64,000 nucleotides of DNA, taken from UBA1141 sp963665155 (GTDB lineage: Bacteria > Chloroflexota > Dehalococcoidia > Lucifugimonadales > UBA3495). A program made the position numbers and the translations under genes. The notes under the pieces are model-generated. The model searched no databases. It was not told the DNA's origin and worked only from the letters and a program-made list of their open reading frames with translations. This document shows, in pieces, positions 55,609 to 63,677 of the stretch; position 1 is the stretch's first letter; each line of letters starts with the position of its first letter. The stretch is from contig CAXXFI010000002.1 of NCBI GenBank assembly GCA_963665155.2, positions 1,116,001 through 1,180,000 of the forward strand, given 5' to 3'.

Positions 55609-56967
55609 CTATAGCACCCCGCCCAGTTGGTTTATAACCATGCCGGTGGGCAGCTTAGGATAAAAGAAGGTTGATTTTCTGGGCAACTTTTGACCTTGGC
55701 CCACTATATCTTGAAACTCGGTCATGGGAAAAGGTTTGAGTAAAAACGCCCCTTGATTGGTCCCGTCGGCCACTTGTTCCACTGCTTCCTGGTGATCGTG
55801 GTTGTATCCCAAGTGATCAAGCGTCGCCTCTCCCAAGACCGGCTTCAGCACCTGTTCTTCAAGTATCCACGCTTCGGATACCGCCAGGCTGCCCCATTTA
55901 CCCCAGTCCATGCCGTCTCTCAACGTTAGCAGTTGGGGACCGTGGAATTTCGGCCCCAACAACGCAGGTCCAACTATCCCCAGGGCATGGCCTTCATTGC
56001 CTTTTTCCGCTACCTGAGCCACCAGACTGTCGGCACTTTGATCCCCTTCCGTAGCAAAGGGGTTAGCTTCAAAAATTTCAAAAAGCGCATTTTGGAATTG
56101 GGCCAACTGGCCGTCGGACAATCCACCCAAAACCCGGTGGTATGGCAGGACCAGAAGACCGGGGTCTTCGAAGCCTATCATTGTCATCAACACAAAGTCG
56201 TGGGCTTGGGCACCGCTTTCTTGACCGGAGTTATTATCGATCTCCCCCTGGTTAGTCGATTCCTGGTTAGCCGTCTCCTGCTTTTTCTTGCGTTGGTACT
56301 GCAGTGCCGCATCGTACCGATGGTGTCCGTCGGCCAAAAACACCGGCTTCTCTTGGAAAAACTTGGTGACGGAACTCAGCATCTCAGGATCCGCCATCCG
56401 CCAAAGGGTAGAGCGGCCTCCCATACCGTCAGGGACGTCGATCACCGGCGCATCCGCCATGGCTCGCTGAAAAACGGACGACAAGCTGCCCTCTGCGTCC
56501 CTATACGCCGACATTATGGGGCTGAAGTTGGCCCCGCATGCCTCCATCAGGGACACTCGGTCGCGTATGGCTGGCGCCTCGGTGTTTTCGTGGGGCAGCA
56601 CCTTCCGGTCTTCGTACTGCTCCAGCCCCACGCATCCGATTATCCCCAAGCGGGACCAATCTCTGCCGCCGTGCTGAAACTGCTGCTGCAACAGGTAAAA
56701 CGAAGGTTCAGCGTCTCTTTTGAGTGCTCCCTTGGCTATCCAGTCCTCGAAAAGGGACGCGGTCTGGGTGTATTGACCCGTCGTCGGAGCAGACCAATCC
56801 AGGCTTTCGCCAGCCTCCAGGTGGACGACATTGTAGGGACTCAGGCTGCGGAGGGACTGCTGCATGTCTGTGGAGATCATGTCGTATGGCGGACTAAGGA
56901 CCGACGCCGGATCGCCCACCACTGCCGAGTCGTAACGCCACCCACGAAAGGGTCTAAAAACAACCAT
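55609..56967 (-). CDS. DUF1015 family protein
   Basis: 452 residues. Family marks: FRPFRGWRYDS, VLSPPYDMISTDMQ, LPHENTEAPAIRDR and FLADGHHRYDAAL. It contains a low-complexity insert (KKKQETANQESTNQGEIDNN) and the end TFFYPKLPTGMVINQL. DUF1015 shares the ParB/SerK-like fold of ADP-dependent serine kinases (PHE and DGHHR correspond to the catalytic region). A kinase role is plausible but not shown here. Confidence 0.85.
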   Translation of the reverse strand: MVVFRPFRGWRYDSAVVGDPASVLSPPYDMISTDMQQSLRSLSPYNVVHLEAGESLDWSAPTTGQYTQTASLFEDWIAKGALKRDAEPSFYLLQQQFQHGGRDWSRLGIIGCVGLEQYEDRKVLPHENTEAPAIRDRVSLMEACGANFSPIMSAYRDAEGSLSSVFQRAMADAPVIDVPDGMGGRSTLWRMADPEMLSSVTKFFQEKPVFLADGHHRYDAALQYQRKKKQETANQESTNQGEIDNNSGQESGAQAHDFVLMTMIGFEDPGLLVLPYHRVLGGLSDGQLAQFQNALFEIFEANPFATEGDQSADSLVAQVAEKGNEGHALGIVGPALLGPKFHGPQLLTLRDGMDWGKWGSLAVSEAWILEEQVLKPVLGEATLDHLGYNHDHQEAVEQVADGTNQGAFLLKPFPMTEFQDIVGQGQKLPRKSTFFYPKLPTGMVINQLGGVL

Positions 56968-57317
56968 AATTTCTTATTACCTTATAGGAATTACCTGACT
57001 GTATCTCTTCTTGAAATTATAGATTAGGGTCCGAACCGGCGTCCAGCGTCCGCGAGCGACCAGTGACCAGTGACCAGGGACCGGAGCGCAGGTTGGATTT
57101 TGGCATGCGTTAAAACCGATGAGACGATTCTAATCTCTTCGGTACGTTGGACGTTGGCACAGAGAAACACAGAATTTTGTTCACCGGGGCTTTATGAAGA
57201 TGGGAATGCAATATTTGACAGCATGCGTGCCAGCAATCCCATAGGCCGGCGTGGCCTGCTAAACTGCTCTTCTAGACCATGGTTACCGATGTTCCACCGA
57301 TTTTGTGCGGAGGCCCC
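56968..57317. other. Intergenic region, no gene seen
   Basis: 350 bases between divergent genes, presumably with both promoters. A short tandem 'CAGTGACCAGTGACCAGGGACC' type stretch near 57059-57081 is a local repeat. Confidence 0.4.
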
Positions 57318-58491
57318 ATGAATATTGAGCCTTTTGCCATTCAAGTACCCGAGGCGGTGCTTGACGATTTGAAGCGACGATTGGAGCGCACACGCTGGCC
57401 CGACGATATCCCCGGGTCCGGGTGGGACTACGGTGCGGACCTGGCTTATGTGAAGGGAGTTAGTGGACTACTGGCGAACGGAATTCGATTGGCGGGCTCA
57501 AGAAGCGGCACTGAACCGAATGCCCCAGTTCAAGGCGAATATCGACGGCTCCAGCATCTACGCAAAAGGCAACGGCCCAAATCCAATGCCCATCTTGATT
57601 ACCCACGGTTGGCCCGGCTCTTTCTGGGAAATGCAAAAGATACTTCCCATGCTTACGGACCCTGCCAGCCACGGTGGGGATGCGGCAGACGCTTTTGATG
57701 TGGTGGTGCCTTCGTTACCAGGCTACGGCTTTTCCGGGCTTCGTCAAGACGGGCTTCGTCAAGACGGGCATCGTCAAGAACGGGGAATGCACGTGTTCAA
57801 AGTTGCCGACTTGTGGTTGCGGTTAATGACCGAAGGGCTGGGGTACCAGCGTTTTGCGGCTCAAGGCGGAGACTGGGGAGCCGTCGTAACTTCCAGGCTG
57901 GGATTTGCTCATCCAGAGAACGTCATTGGCATCCACGTCACCTTGCTTGTCGGTTCTCCATCGCTTAGAGACCCGGATGCCCGGCCACTGTCCCCTGAAG
58001 AGCAGACCTTTATGGCCGAACAAAGGCGTTGGTTTCAAGACGAAGGCGGATATTATCACATTCAAGGGACCAAACCCCAAACATTGTCCTACGGTCTGAA
58101 CGACTCGCCTGCCGGGTTGGCGGCGTGGATCGTGGAGAGGTTCCGGGCTTGGAGTGACTGTGACGGCGATGTGGAGAATCGGTTCACCAAGGACGAGCTA
58201 CTTACCAATATCACCATCTACTGGGTCACACAGACAATCAATTCATCCGCCAGGTTTTACTACGAGTACTCTCGAAACCCGTGGCGGTTTCGGCCCGGCG
58301 AAAGGGTGAACGTCCCCTGCGCTGTGGCCCAATTCCCGAAAGAAATATACCGTCCTCCCCGGGAATGGGCCGAGCGTACCCACAACGTGCAACGCTGGAC
58401 CGAGATGCCCAGTGGCGGTCACTTCGCTGCGGCTAAGGAACCCCAACTGCTGGCCGAGGACATACGAGCGTTTTTCCGACCCCTCCGTTAG
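57318..58491 (+). pseudogene. Epoxide hydrolase (alpha/beta fold), single frameshift
   Basis: ATG 57318 gives the EHN domain MNIEPFAIQVPEAVLDDLKR and DIPGSGWDYGADLAYVKG. At 57453-57455 the sequence AAGGGAGTTAG has one G more than AAGGAGTTAG, which would read VKELVDYWRTEFDWRAQEAALN. After that the frame is open to 58491. It carries the oxyanion motif LITHGWPGSFWE, PSLPGYGFSG, nucleophile Asp in AAQGGDWGAVVTS, and the catalytic His in MPSGGHFAAAKEP. It opens epoxides to diols. In the lid region a 15-bp repeat (57736-57780) adds GLRQDGLRQDGHRQE. The single G suggests either decay or an assembly error. Confidence 0.87.
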
Positions 58492-58664
58492 CGCCTATCG
58501 GGCTGTCGGTCGCCTTTACGCTCGGTGGCCTCTGCGGGCAGCCAGTTGGGACTGGCTAATCGCAAACAAGTACAACAAGGGCGATGGTTCGTATACACTA
58601 GAGTTAATCAAAAGGTCTCGTATGCCCCCGTTTGGAGCTGCGAGACATCTCGGAGATACAGTAG

Positions 58665-59573
58665 ATGAAATTGGCGAAACTCCCCACTATCTTGGCAGCG
58701 GCTGCGGCTGCACTTCTTTTATTGGCTCTGGCAGCCTGCGGTGCTGATGCAACAGCGACGTCGGCCCCAACAACCGCGCCGACGGTTGCGCCCACCGTAC
58801 AAGCGACTACAGAAGCTACACGGGCATCAACGACTGAGGCAACAACCCCGGCATCGGCCCTCACCAGCACGGAGACGCCCGCCAGCACAGAAACGCCGGA
58901 GAGCGAGGGTCCTTCGGGGACGCCCAAGGTGCCCGCAATCTCATTAAGTGAAGCCATAGCGCCACTTGCGATGGAATTCGAAGGGGAGGGAACACAGGAG
59001 ACTGAGCAATTTATCGTGTCAAAAGGCGTGATGATACTAATGGCCAACCATGACGGGGATGGAAAGTTCAGTGTAATGATCACCACTAAGGACCAGGTTT
59101 CAGAACCTTTTATTGACGCGGATGGCCAGTATTTTGGGAACTTCCTCTTCAGCGTTATCCGCAATAATACTGAAGGTCTTTCGAGCGGCGCGCATACGAT
59201 CAAGGTTGATGCCGAAGGGCCTTGGCGAATCCAGATATTTCAAGACTTTCCCAGCACCGGCCAAGAACCTACCATCGAATTCGGTGGCGTTGGTGACGGA
59301 GGTGGAGGGTGGATGGGCCTGCAAGAGGGTGAATACACAATTCGCGCTTCCCACGAAGGGAACAGCCTTTTCCAGGTAAGATTGCACGAAGCCAGAGGAA
59401 CGACGCCATCGTTGGTCATTGACACACAGGGCGCATTCGATGAGACGGTACCAATAATCGTGAGCGAAGATCCGGCCTTATCCAAAATTGCTCCCGGAGT
59501 TTACGGCATTGGCGTGCATGCCGACGGCATCTGGTCGTTAATAATTGAAGACCCCAACAACCCGGACGAATAA
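58665..59573 (+). CDS. Secreted lipoprotein, unknown function
   Basis: 302 residues. Signal peptide MKLAKLPTILAAAAAALLLL with lipobox LAACG, then an 80-residue Thr/Ala/Pro/Ser linker (TSAPTTAPTVAPTVQATTEA) and a C-terminal part. The latter appears to hold two related beta-rich modules of about 100 residues: VSKGVMILMANHDGDGKFSV...SSGAHTIKVDAEGPWRIQI and LQEGEYTIRASHEGNSLFQV...APGVYGIGVHADGIWSLII. These resemble ligand- or glycan-binding domains at the surface. No enzyme motif. No U-run terminator seen. Confidence 0.8.
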   Translation: MKLAKLPTILAAAAAALLLLALAACGADATATSAPTTAPTVAPTVQATTEATRASTTEATTPASALTSTETPASTETPESEGPSGTPKVPAISLSEAIAPLAMEFEGEGTQETEQFIVSKGVMILMANHDGDGKFSVMITTKDQVSEPFIDADGQYFGNFLFSVIRNNTEGLSSGAHTIKVDAEGPWRIQIFQDFPSTGQEPTIEFGGVGDGGGGWMGLQEGEYTIRASHEGNSLFQVRLHEARGTTPSLVIDTQGAFDETVPIIVSEDPALSKIAPGVYGIGVHADGIWSLIIEDPNNPDE

Positions 59574-60056
59574 CTCCGGGTGCGGAATCTACCGTAAGCC
59601 CTAGGGAATGTTTCGGACGAAGTCACTTTCCAAGCCGCGGACCAAGCCAACTGGATAGTTACTTGGCTATCACTGGTCCCAGCACACGTAAAAGAGTTGC
59701 GATTTCGGGATTGCGCGCTCCGCATAACACCTATTTGTCAGCAACCGGAGAGCGTAAGCGGGATGCTGAGAGAAATGGAATAGCCCTTCAGGTTATGAAC
59801 CACCGAAACGCAACTCGCTCGAAGCGTTAGTTTGCGTTCGATACGCCCAGCGTTAGCGGCTAACTGCGAACGGCAGTCCCCTCCTCATTGGCTGAAAGCT
59901 AGGGACTGAAATCAGGAATGAAAATTAGGGAATACCCTCGCTCAATCTGCGGGTGTGCTGCATTGAGCGTCTTCTTTTGCTCCTCTACTGTGAATATAGT
60001 GCTATGGCTAACGCACTACCGGAAATCCTATACGTCTGGCATATCTGAGGAGCAAT
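59574..60056. other. Intergenic region, no gene supported
   Basis: About 480 bases. The frame at 59918-60127 overlaps the small ribbon gene in another frame and has only a weak signal-like start. Nothing else recognised. Confidence 0.4.
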
Positions 60057-60254
60057 ATGGTGTTACAGATTGCGGATGCGCCCTTAACGCAAACGTATTG
60101 CCACCATTGGGTAATCGAGACCGCTGATGGCCCGATCAGTGTAGGGGAATGCAAGAACTGCCTGGAGATCCGGGAGTTCAAAAATTCCATTGATGACTGG
60201 TCTTTCGATAAGTTCCCCCAGGAACGCAAGACCCCCGACGCCCCGATATTCTAA
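60057..60254 (+). CDS. Small zinc-ribbon-like protein (CHHW...CKNC)
   Basis: 65 residues: MVLQIADAPLTQTYCHHWVI, ETADGPISVGECKNCLEIRE, FKNSIDD. The pattern C-H-H-W-x(12)-C-x2-C-x5-FKNS occurs in short Chloroflexota proteins as I recall, and fits a single zinc site. The ATG is weakly supported (no strong ribosome site seen). Function unknown. Followed 12 bases later by a long hairpin. Confidence 0.6.
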   Translation: MVLQIADAPLTQTYCHHWVIETADGPISVGECKNCLEIREFKNSIDDWSFDKFPQERKTPDAPIF

Positions 60255-60266
60255 CTCCCAGACAAA

Positions 60267-60315
60267 AACTCCAGCCTAAGATACGCAAACTATGTGCGTA
60301 TCTTAGGCTGGAGTT
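60267..60315. terminator. 21-bp perfect hairpin
   Basis: Arms at 60267-60287 and 60295-60315 are perfect complements (CTCCAGCCTAAGATACGC inside), loop AACTATG. Just after the small zinc-ribbon gene. No U-run follows on the plus strand, so it may be a Rho-independent terminator of unusual type, an RNA stabiliser, or the relic of a mobile end. Confidence 0.7.
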
Positions 60316-60426
60316 ACTAATATCGGTCCGGGCCGTCCATGCCTCGAAAGTTGGCGGCTATATTTGGATAGCGCTGGGCCAACCTCCACAGCCCAAGGCA
60401 CGGCTAGGGCTGTCCAAATACACGAG

Positions 60427-60960
60427 CTAAACGAACCAGCCCATGCCCTCGTAGTAGCCTCTCAGGTAGGCTATCTGCCCACCATGAACACAATTGTCAT
60501 AAACGACAACCCCCAACAATGTAGCAATTGTCGCCGTGGGTCGGGGAGGAATGGTAAGCTCGCGTTCCAAATCTGACGTAGACAGCGATCCAATATATTC
60601 CCGAGTCGCGGCTTTCACCCCTTCAAAATAGTCTACGAGGGTTTGCTTGGCCGGGAGCTTCCAAGCCTCCACCTGCTCTTTGGTCCAACCCCCGCCGGTA
60701 TTGTTGATGTCATCATCCAATCCGAATTTTCCATTCCACCCGTCCTTGATCCACACTTGGGGAACCTCTTGACACCAAGTATGGACAAACCGGTCAACGA
60801 TCCTGGTCTTGTGCCAAAGGAGCCAACCCATAGAGTTAGATTGATCGTTGGGCCGGGCTTGCAACGCTGCGTCATCCATCCATTCCAATGCTCTATCAAC
60901 CATGCCCCAGTTGCGTTCCAGGGCAGACATGGCCGTTTCAGTCGCCGACATAATAACCAC
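60427..60960 (-). CDS. DinB-family protein
   Basis: 177 residues, four-helix-bundle DinB fold. Metal-site histidines are SMGWLLWHKTRIVDRFVHTW and CVHGGQIAYLRGYYEG. Begins MVIMSATETAMSALERN (Met4 is an alternative start). DinB/YfiT proteins often act as thiol-dependent transferases; here the substrate is unknown. Confidence 0.82.
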   Translation of the reverse strand: MVIMSATETAMSALERNWGMVDRALEWMDDAALQARPNDQSNSMGWLLWHKTRIVDRFVHTWCQEVPQVWIKDGWNGKFGLDDDINNTGGGWTKEQVEAWKLPAKQTLVDYFEGVKAATREYIGSLSTSDLERELTIPPRPTATIATLLGVVVYDNCVHGGQIAYLRGYYEGMGWFV

Positions 60961-61311
60961 TCCAAATACAGATTTCCGTAGGGGACTAATCTACAAGGGG
61001 GGCGGGGGGAGGAATTCGAGAATAATGGTGCCGACCCCGCTTTAGTGTCTACAGACGTGTCCCCGTGTACGAACTGGCAGAGGCCAGCCTTGTCAAACCG
61101 TGATGCCACCTGGTTTCACGGCCGCCACGTATGTCTGCAAAATGCTAGCAATTTCCCGTGCCTAGCCCCACACGAATTGTCCGAGGAACCAAGCCCCTCT
61201 TCGACGACATCTATATGTTTGTTGGAATCGGACACGCTGATTTTGAATATTCGATGTGGACTAGCTATATCATCTCAAAATCCTATTATTTGTGACTAAG
61301 CGGTTCTTACT
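60961..61311. other. Intergenic region, no gene seen
   Basis: 350 bases between the leftward ImmA-like gene and DinB. A run GGGGGGCGGGGGGA at 60998-61011 is notable but unexplained. Confidence 0.4.
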
Positions 61312-61878
61312 TCAAAATGTGAACCTTTCTCCGCGAGCTACTCTGAGTCGAGCACCAGTAATACGGACTCGATAGTCGATCATCTTCCTAGAAACACCAT
61401 ACTCACGAGCTGCATCTTGAGGGGCTACCTTCATACCGACAATCGATAGCGCAGCTTCCTGCGGGACCAGCAAAGCCCTACCGAGGTAATCAGCTTCTTC
61501 CTCGATTTCGCCATCCCACAATCTACAGCCGAGGTCATTCATAGCAGGGGTTGGTGAGTGCAAAAGCAGCGCATGTGCCACCTCGTGGCTTACGTCATTT
61601 GCCCGACGCCCTAGCGAGTGGGAATCGTTGTAAACAATGATTCTGCGTGTCCCGGCGAAGACCGGTACCCCTGAGAAAGACGCTTGAGCTTCGTGGGAAA
61701 AGTGGAGGACTGCGGTCGGGACTTCATTAGCAAAGCTTCGCATTCCCAACACTGGAACGTCTAAAAGCTCTGCCACAAGCCAGGGGTTAAGTGGAGCCGA
61801 GGCAGCCAGACCCAACTCTGCGCGGATGCTCAGAGCTATCTCGTTCGCTTCGGTCTTGAACCCTCGCCGCAAAGTCAT
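61312..61878 (-). CDS. ImmA/IrrE-family metallopeptidase
   Basis: 188 residues from ATG 61878 (MTLRRGFKTEANEIALSIRAE), one base after the stop of the XRE gene (TGA-C-ATG); a longer start at 61929 would overlap it. Zincin motif VSHEVAHALLLHS (HExxH) and EEEADYLGRALLVPQ (third ligand). Such proteases cleave partner XRE repressors to switch on mobile elements, toxin-antitoxin or stress genes. Works with the upstream regulator, translationally coupled. Confidence 0.9.
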   Translation of the reverse strand: MTLRRGFKTEANEIALSIRAELGLAASAPLNPWLVAELLDVPVLGMRSFANEVPTAVLHFSHEAQASFSGVPVFAGTRRIIVYNDSHSLGRRANDVSHEVAHALLLHSPTPAMNDLGCRLWDGEIEEEADYLGRALLVPQEAALSIVGMKVAPQDAAREYGVSRKMIDYRVRITGARLRVARGERFTF

Positions 61879-61879
61879 G

Positions 61880-62242
61880 TCACTCAGATTCCAATCTGAG
61901 CCGCCTATAGGTCGCCTTGATAAGTTCATCCAATGCGGTGGATGATTCGGGTGAAAGATTCCGATCCCCTTTTAAGTAAGTGGAGATCATTGCGAGAGGT
62001 TCAGCCTCCGGCTTTTCACCTTCGCTGCGCACAAAGTCACCAATATCAAGACCCGACCAGTTACTCAATGCGGCAAGGCCATCGACATCGGGACGCCTAC
62101 CTTGAGCCATTCGAGTTAACGTTGACGCACTTACGCCAGATTGGGCCGCTACCTGTTTCCACGTTAACCCACGAGCCAGCCTAGTGGACTCGAGGGCTGA
62201 AAAGAACGAACCTGAGTCGAATGCTCCCTTTTTCCCAGCCAT
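61880..62242 (-). CDS. XRE-family transcriptional regulator
   Basis: 120 residues from ATG 62242 (MAGKKGAFDSGSFFSALEST); the longer frame to 62329 runs through the promoter and palindrome. HTH: ARGLTWKQVAAQSGVSASTL TRMAQGRRPD. The remaining part (LSNWSGLDIGDFVRSEGEKP) resembles that of ImmA-paired repressors. The 39-bp palindrome 15 bases upstream of its ATG is probably its own operator. Confidence 0.88.
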   Translation of the reverse strand: MAGKKGAFDSGSFFSALESTRLARGLTWKQVAAQSGVSASTLTRMAQGRRPDVDGLAALSNWSGLDIGDFVRSEGEKPEAEPLAMISTYLKGDRNLSPESSTALDELIKATYRRLRLESE

Positions 62243-62256
62243 GTTCTGCGCTCTTT

Positions 62257-62295
62257 TAATACCACTATTGCAATCAGATTGCAATAGTGGTATTA
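62257..62295. promoter_or_regulatory. 39-bp perfect palindrome, likely XRE operator
   Basis: 19-base arms (TAATACCACTATTGCAATC and its complement) around a single A. It lies in the 5' leader of the XRE gene, just after a possible promoter read leftwards (TTGCGT, 17 bases, TATATG). A repressor bound here would block leftward transcription. Confidence 0.85.
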
Positions 62296-62406
62296 TCATA
62301 TAGCAATCGATCAACACTAACGCAATCATACCATAACCCGATCGCTGCTAACCACGGTGTGTATAGGCATTGGAGCCAATCGAATTCAAAGGGCAGGAGA
62401 TAAATC

Positions 62407-62553
62407 ATGAACAAGGCAAATAGGAGGCCCGAAGGAGTTCCACCAGTTGAGCCCGGTCGACCGGATGTACCTGGGAAGCCAACAGGGGTGCCTCAAGTTG
62501 AAACACCTGGCAGGGAAGTAAGGCCTCAAAGGCCGCATGGAGGGGAGGCTTAA
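62407..62553 (+). CDS. 48-residue proline-rich small protein ending in GGEA
   Basis: ATG after AGGAG. MNKANRRPEGVPPVEPGRPD, then VPGKPTGVPQVETPG, ending RPQRPHGGEA. About a quarter of residues are Pro, with PxxP-like spacing; no hydrophobic core, so probably disordered. The stop is two bases before the next ATG (TAACCATG), so it is coupled to the E2-like gene. A C-terminal Gly-Gly near the end recalls small modifiers that are conjugated (Pup-like or ubiquitin-like), but the length and lack of a fold leave this open. Confidence 0.55.
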   Translation: MNKANRRPEGVPPVEPGRPDVPGKPTGVPQVETPGREVRPQRPHGGEA

Positions 62554-62555
62554 CC

Positions 62556-63287
62556 ATGGCTCAGCATCAGAGCGCCGCCCGGTGGAGGGCCGAATGTCAG
62601 GCTGTGCGGAAAGCATACCCTAGCGCTTGCTTATACCAACGCCGGAACGGACGGGGAGAGACCGTAGAAGGATGGCGAGTAGTCTTCGATCCTATCCCCG
62701 ACCCGAAGGAAACGCCGCTCATCCTGGCGGACCTTGATGAGGGTCTACCAGTAAACATCGGGCCTTGGGGAAAGATCAGGCATTCTCGGAGCTGCGATTT
62801 CGCTGCCGAGGATCATCGCAGGCAACGGGTCCGACTTTCCATCAGGCCTTTCACCGTGGAGTTGGAATATCCCAGCCAATGGATTGGCAAAGCTGGCCCC
62901 GTGCACCCTAAGCTCCGAGTGTTGGACCCGGAAGTATCCTACGCGACACACCCGCACCATCCACACCTTTTCTACAACCAGCTAACAGAAGATAGCTGGG
63001 CCTGCCCTCTTTCAGCACAAGATACAACTTGGCAGTGGGAGATCGGGGGCACGGTGGAGTACCTAGACCATTGTGCCATATGGCTCCTCAAAACTGAGGT
63101 CTGGGTTGCTACAGGCGGCAGAGTTCTCCCTGACTTAGGGCTTTGGGTTGGTCCTGATACTTCGCATCGACCCATCGATGTCCTCGCGGAATCGGATATT
63201 GAATGTCCTTGTCGATGCGGAAGGGGTCAAAAATATGCAGATTGCTGCCTTGTTTCGGACGTGAGATCTGCGATCCAAACAATCTGA
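62556..63287 (+). CDS. E2-like (ubiquitin-conjugating-fold) protein with SEC-C zinc motif
   Basis: 243 residues, ATG after GGAGGGGAGG. The centre matches the bacterial E2 pattern: RPFTVELEYPSQWIGKAGPV then HPHHPHLFYNQL, SWACPLSAQDTTWQ (candidate catalytic Cys150) and CAIWLLKTEVWVATGG (WLxxxExWxxTG). The C-terminus ECPCRCGRGQKYADCC (217-232) is a SEC-C zinc-binding motif, seen in SecA and many small adaptor proteins. Some CBASS and Bil systems use an E2-like domain to attach a small protein; no E1 or JAB gene is seen here, though the region may extend beyond the window. Recognition of the E2 fold is by motif only. Confidence 0.5.
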   Translation: MAQHQSAARWRAECQAVRKAYPSACLYQRRNGRGETVEGWRVVFDPIPDPKETPLILADLDEGLPVNIGPWGKIRHSRSCDFAAEDHRRQRVRLSIRPFTVELEYPSQWIGKAGPVHPKLRVLDPEVSYATHPHHPHLFYNQLTEDSWACPLSAQDTTWQWEIGGTVEYLDHCAIWLLKTEVWVATGGRVLPDLGLWVGPDTSHRPIDVLAESDIECPCRCGRGQKYADCCLVSDVRSAIQTI

Positions 63288-63674
63288 TATCAAATATTCG
63301 CACTTGAAGGGCAACTTGCCAAAGCTGAGTACAAAGGCAATTGACTCTTTCACTCAATTTCAAATGTTAGTTCTCCAATGCTTCTTCACCCTCCTTGGAG
63401 CAGTTGCAATTGCAGTCGTAATTGAGTCGCCGCATTAGGCTATCGTGTTGTGTGCCGGGTTTTACTTATGTGGATTATTAACCCTTCCGTACGCTCGCAA
63501 GGTTTGGGAACGAAAGCTAGATTTCCACATCTAAGACACGTGTGCAGTAGTTGGTGCCCTTTCTTGCTGTTTCCCGGGCCATTTTCAGAGCAAATGTTCA
63601 GACCCATAAATAGCTCAGTGGTGTTACGGATTGAATTAGGGACATCCAGACTCCCGAGATAGACTAGAAGGAGT
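63288..63674. other. Intergenic region, no gene supported
   Basis: About 390 bases after the E2-like gene; no E1-like or JAB frame continues here. The 70-codon plus frame has no motif. Confidence 0.4.
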
Positions 63675-63677
63675 TTT

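Noticed and set aside
55933..57027. 364-residue plus-strand ORF
   Set aside because: Antisense to the DUF1015 gene, which has all family motifs.
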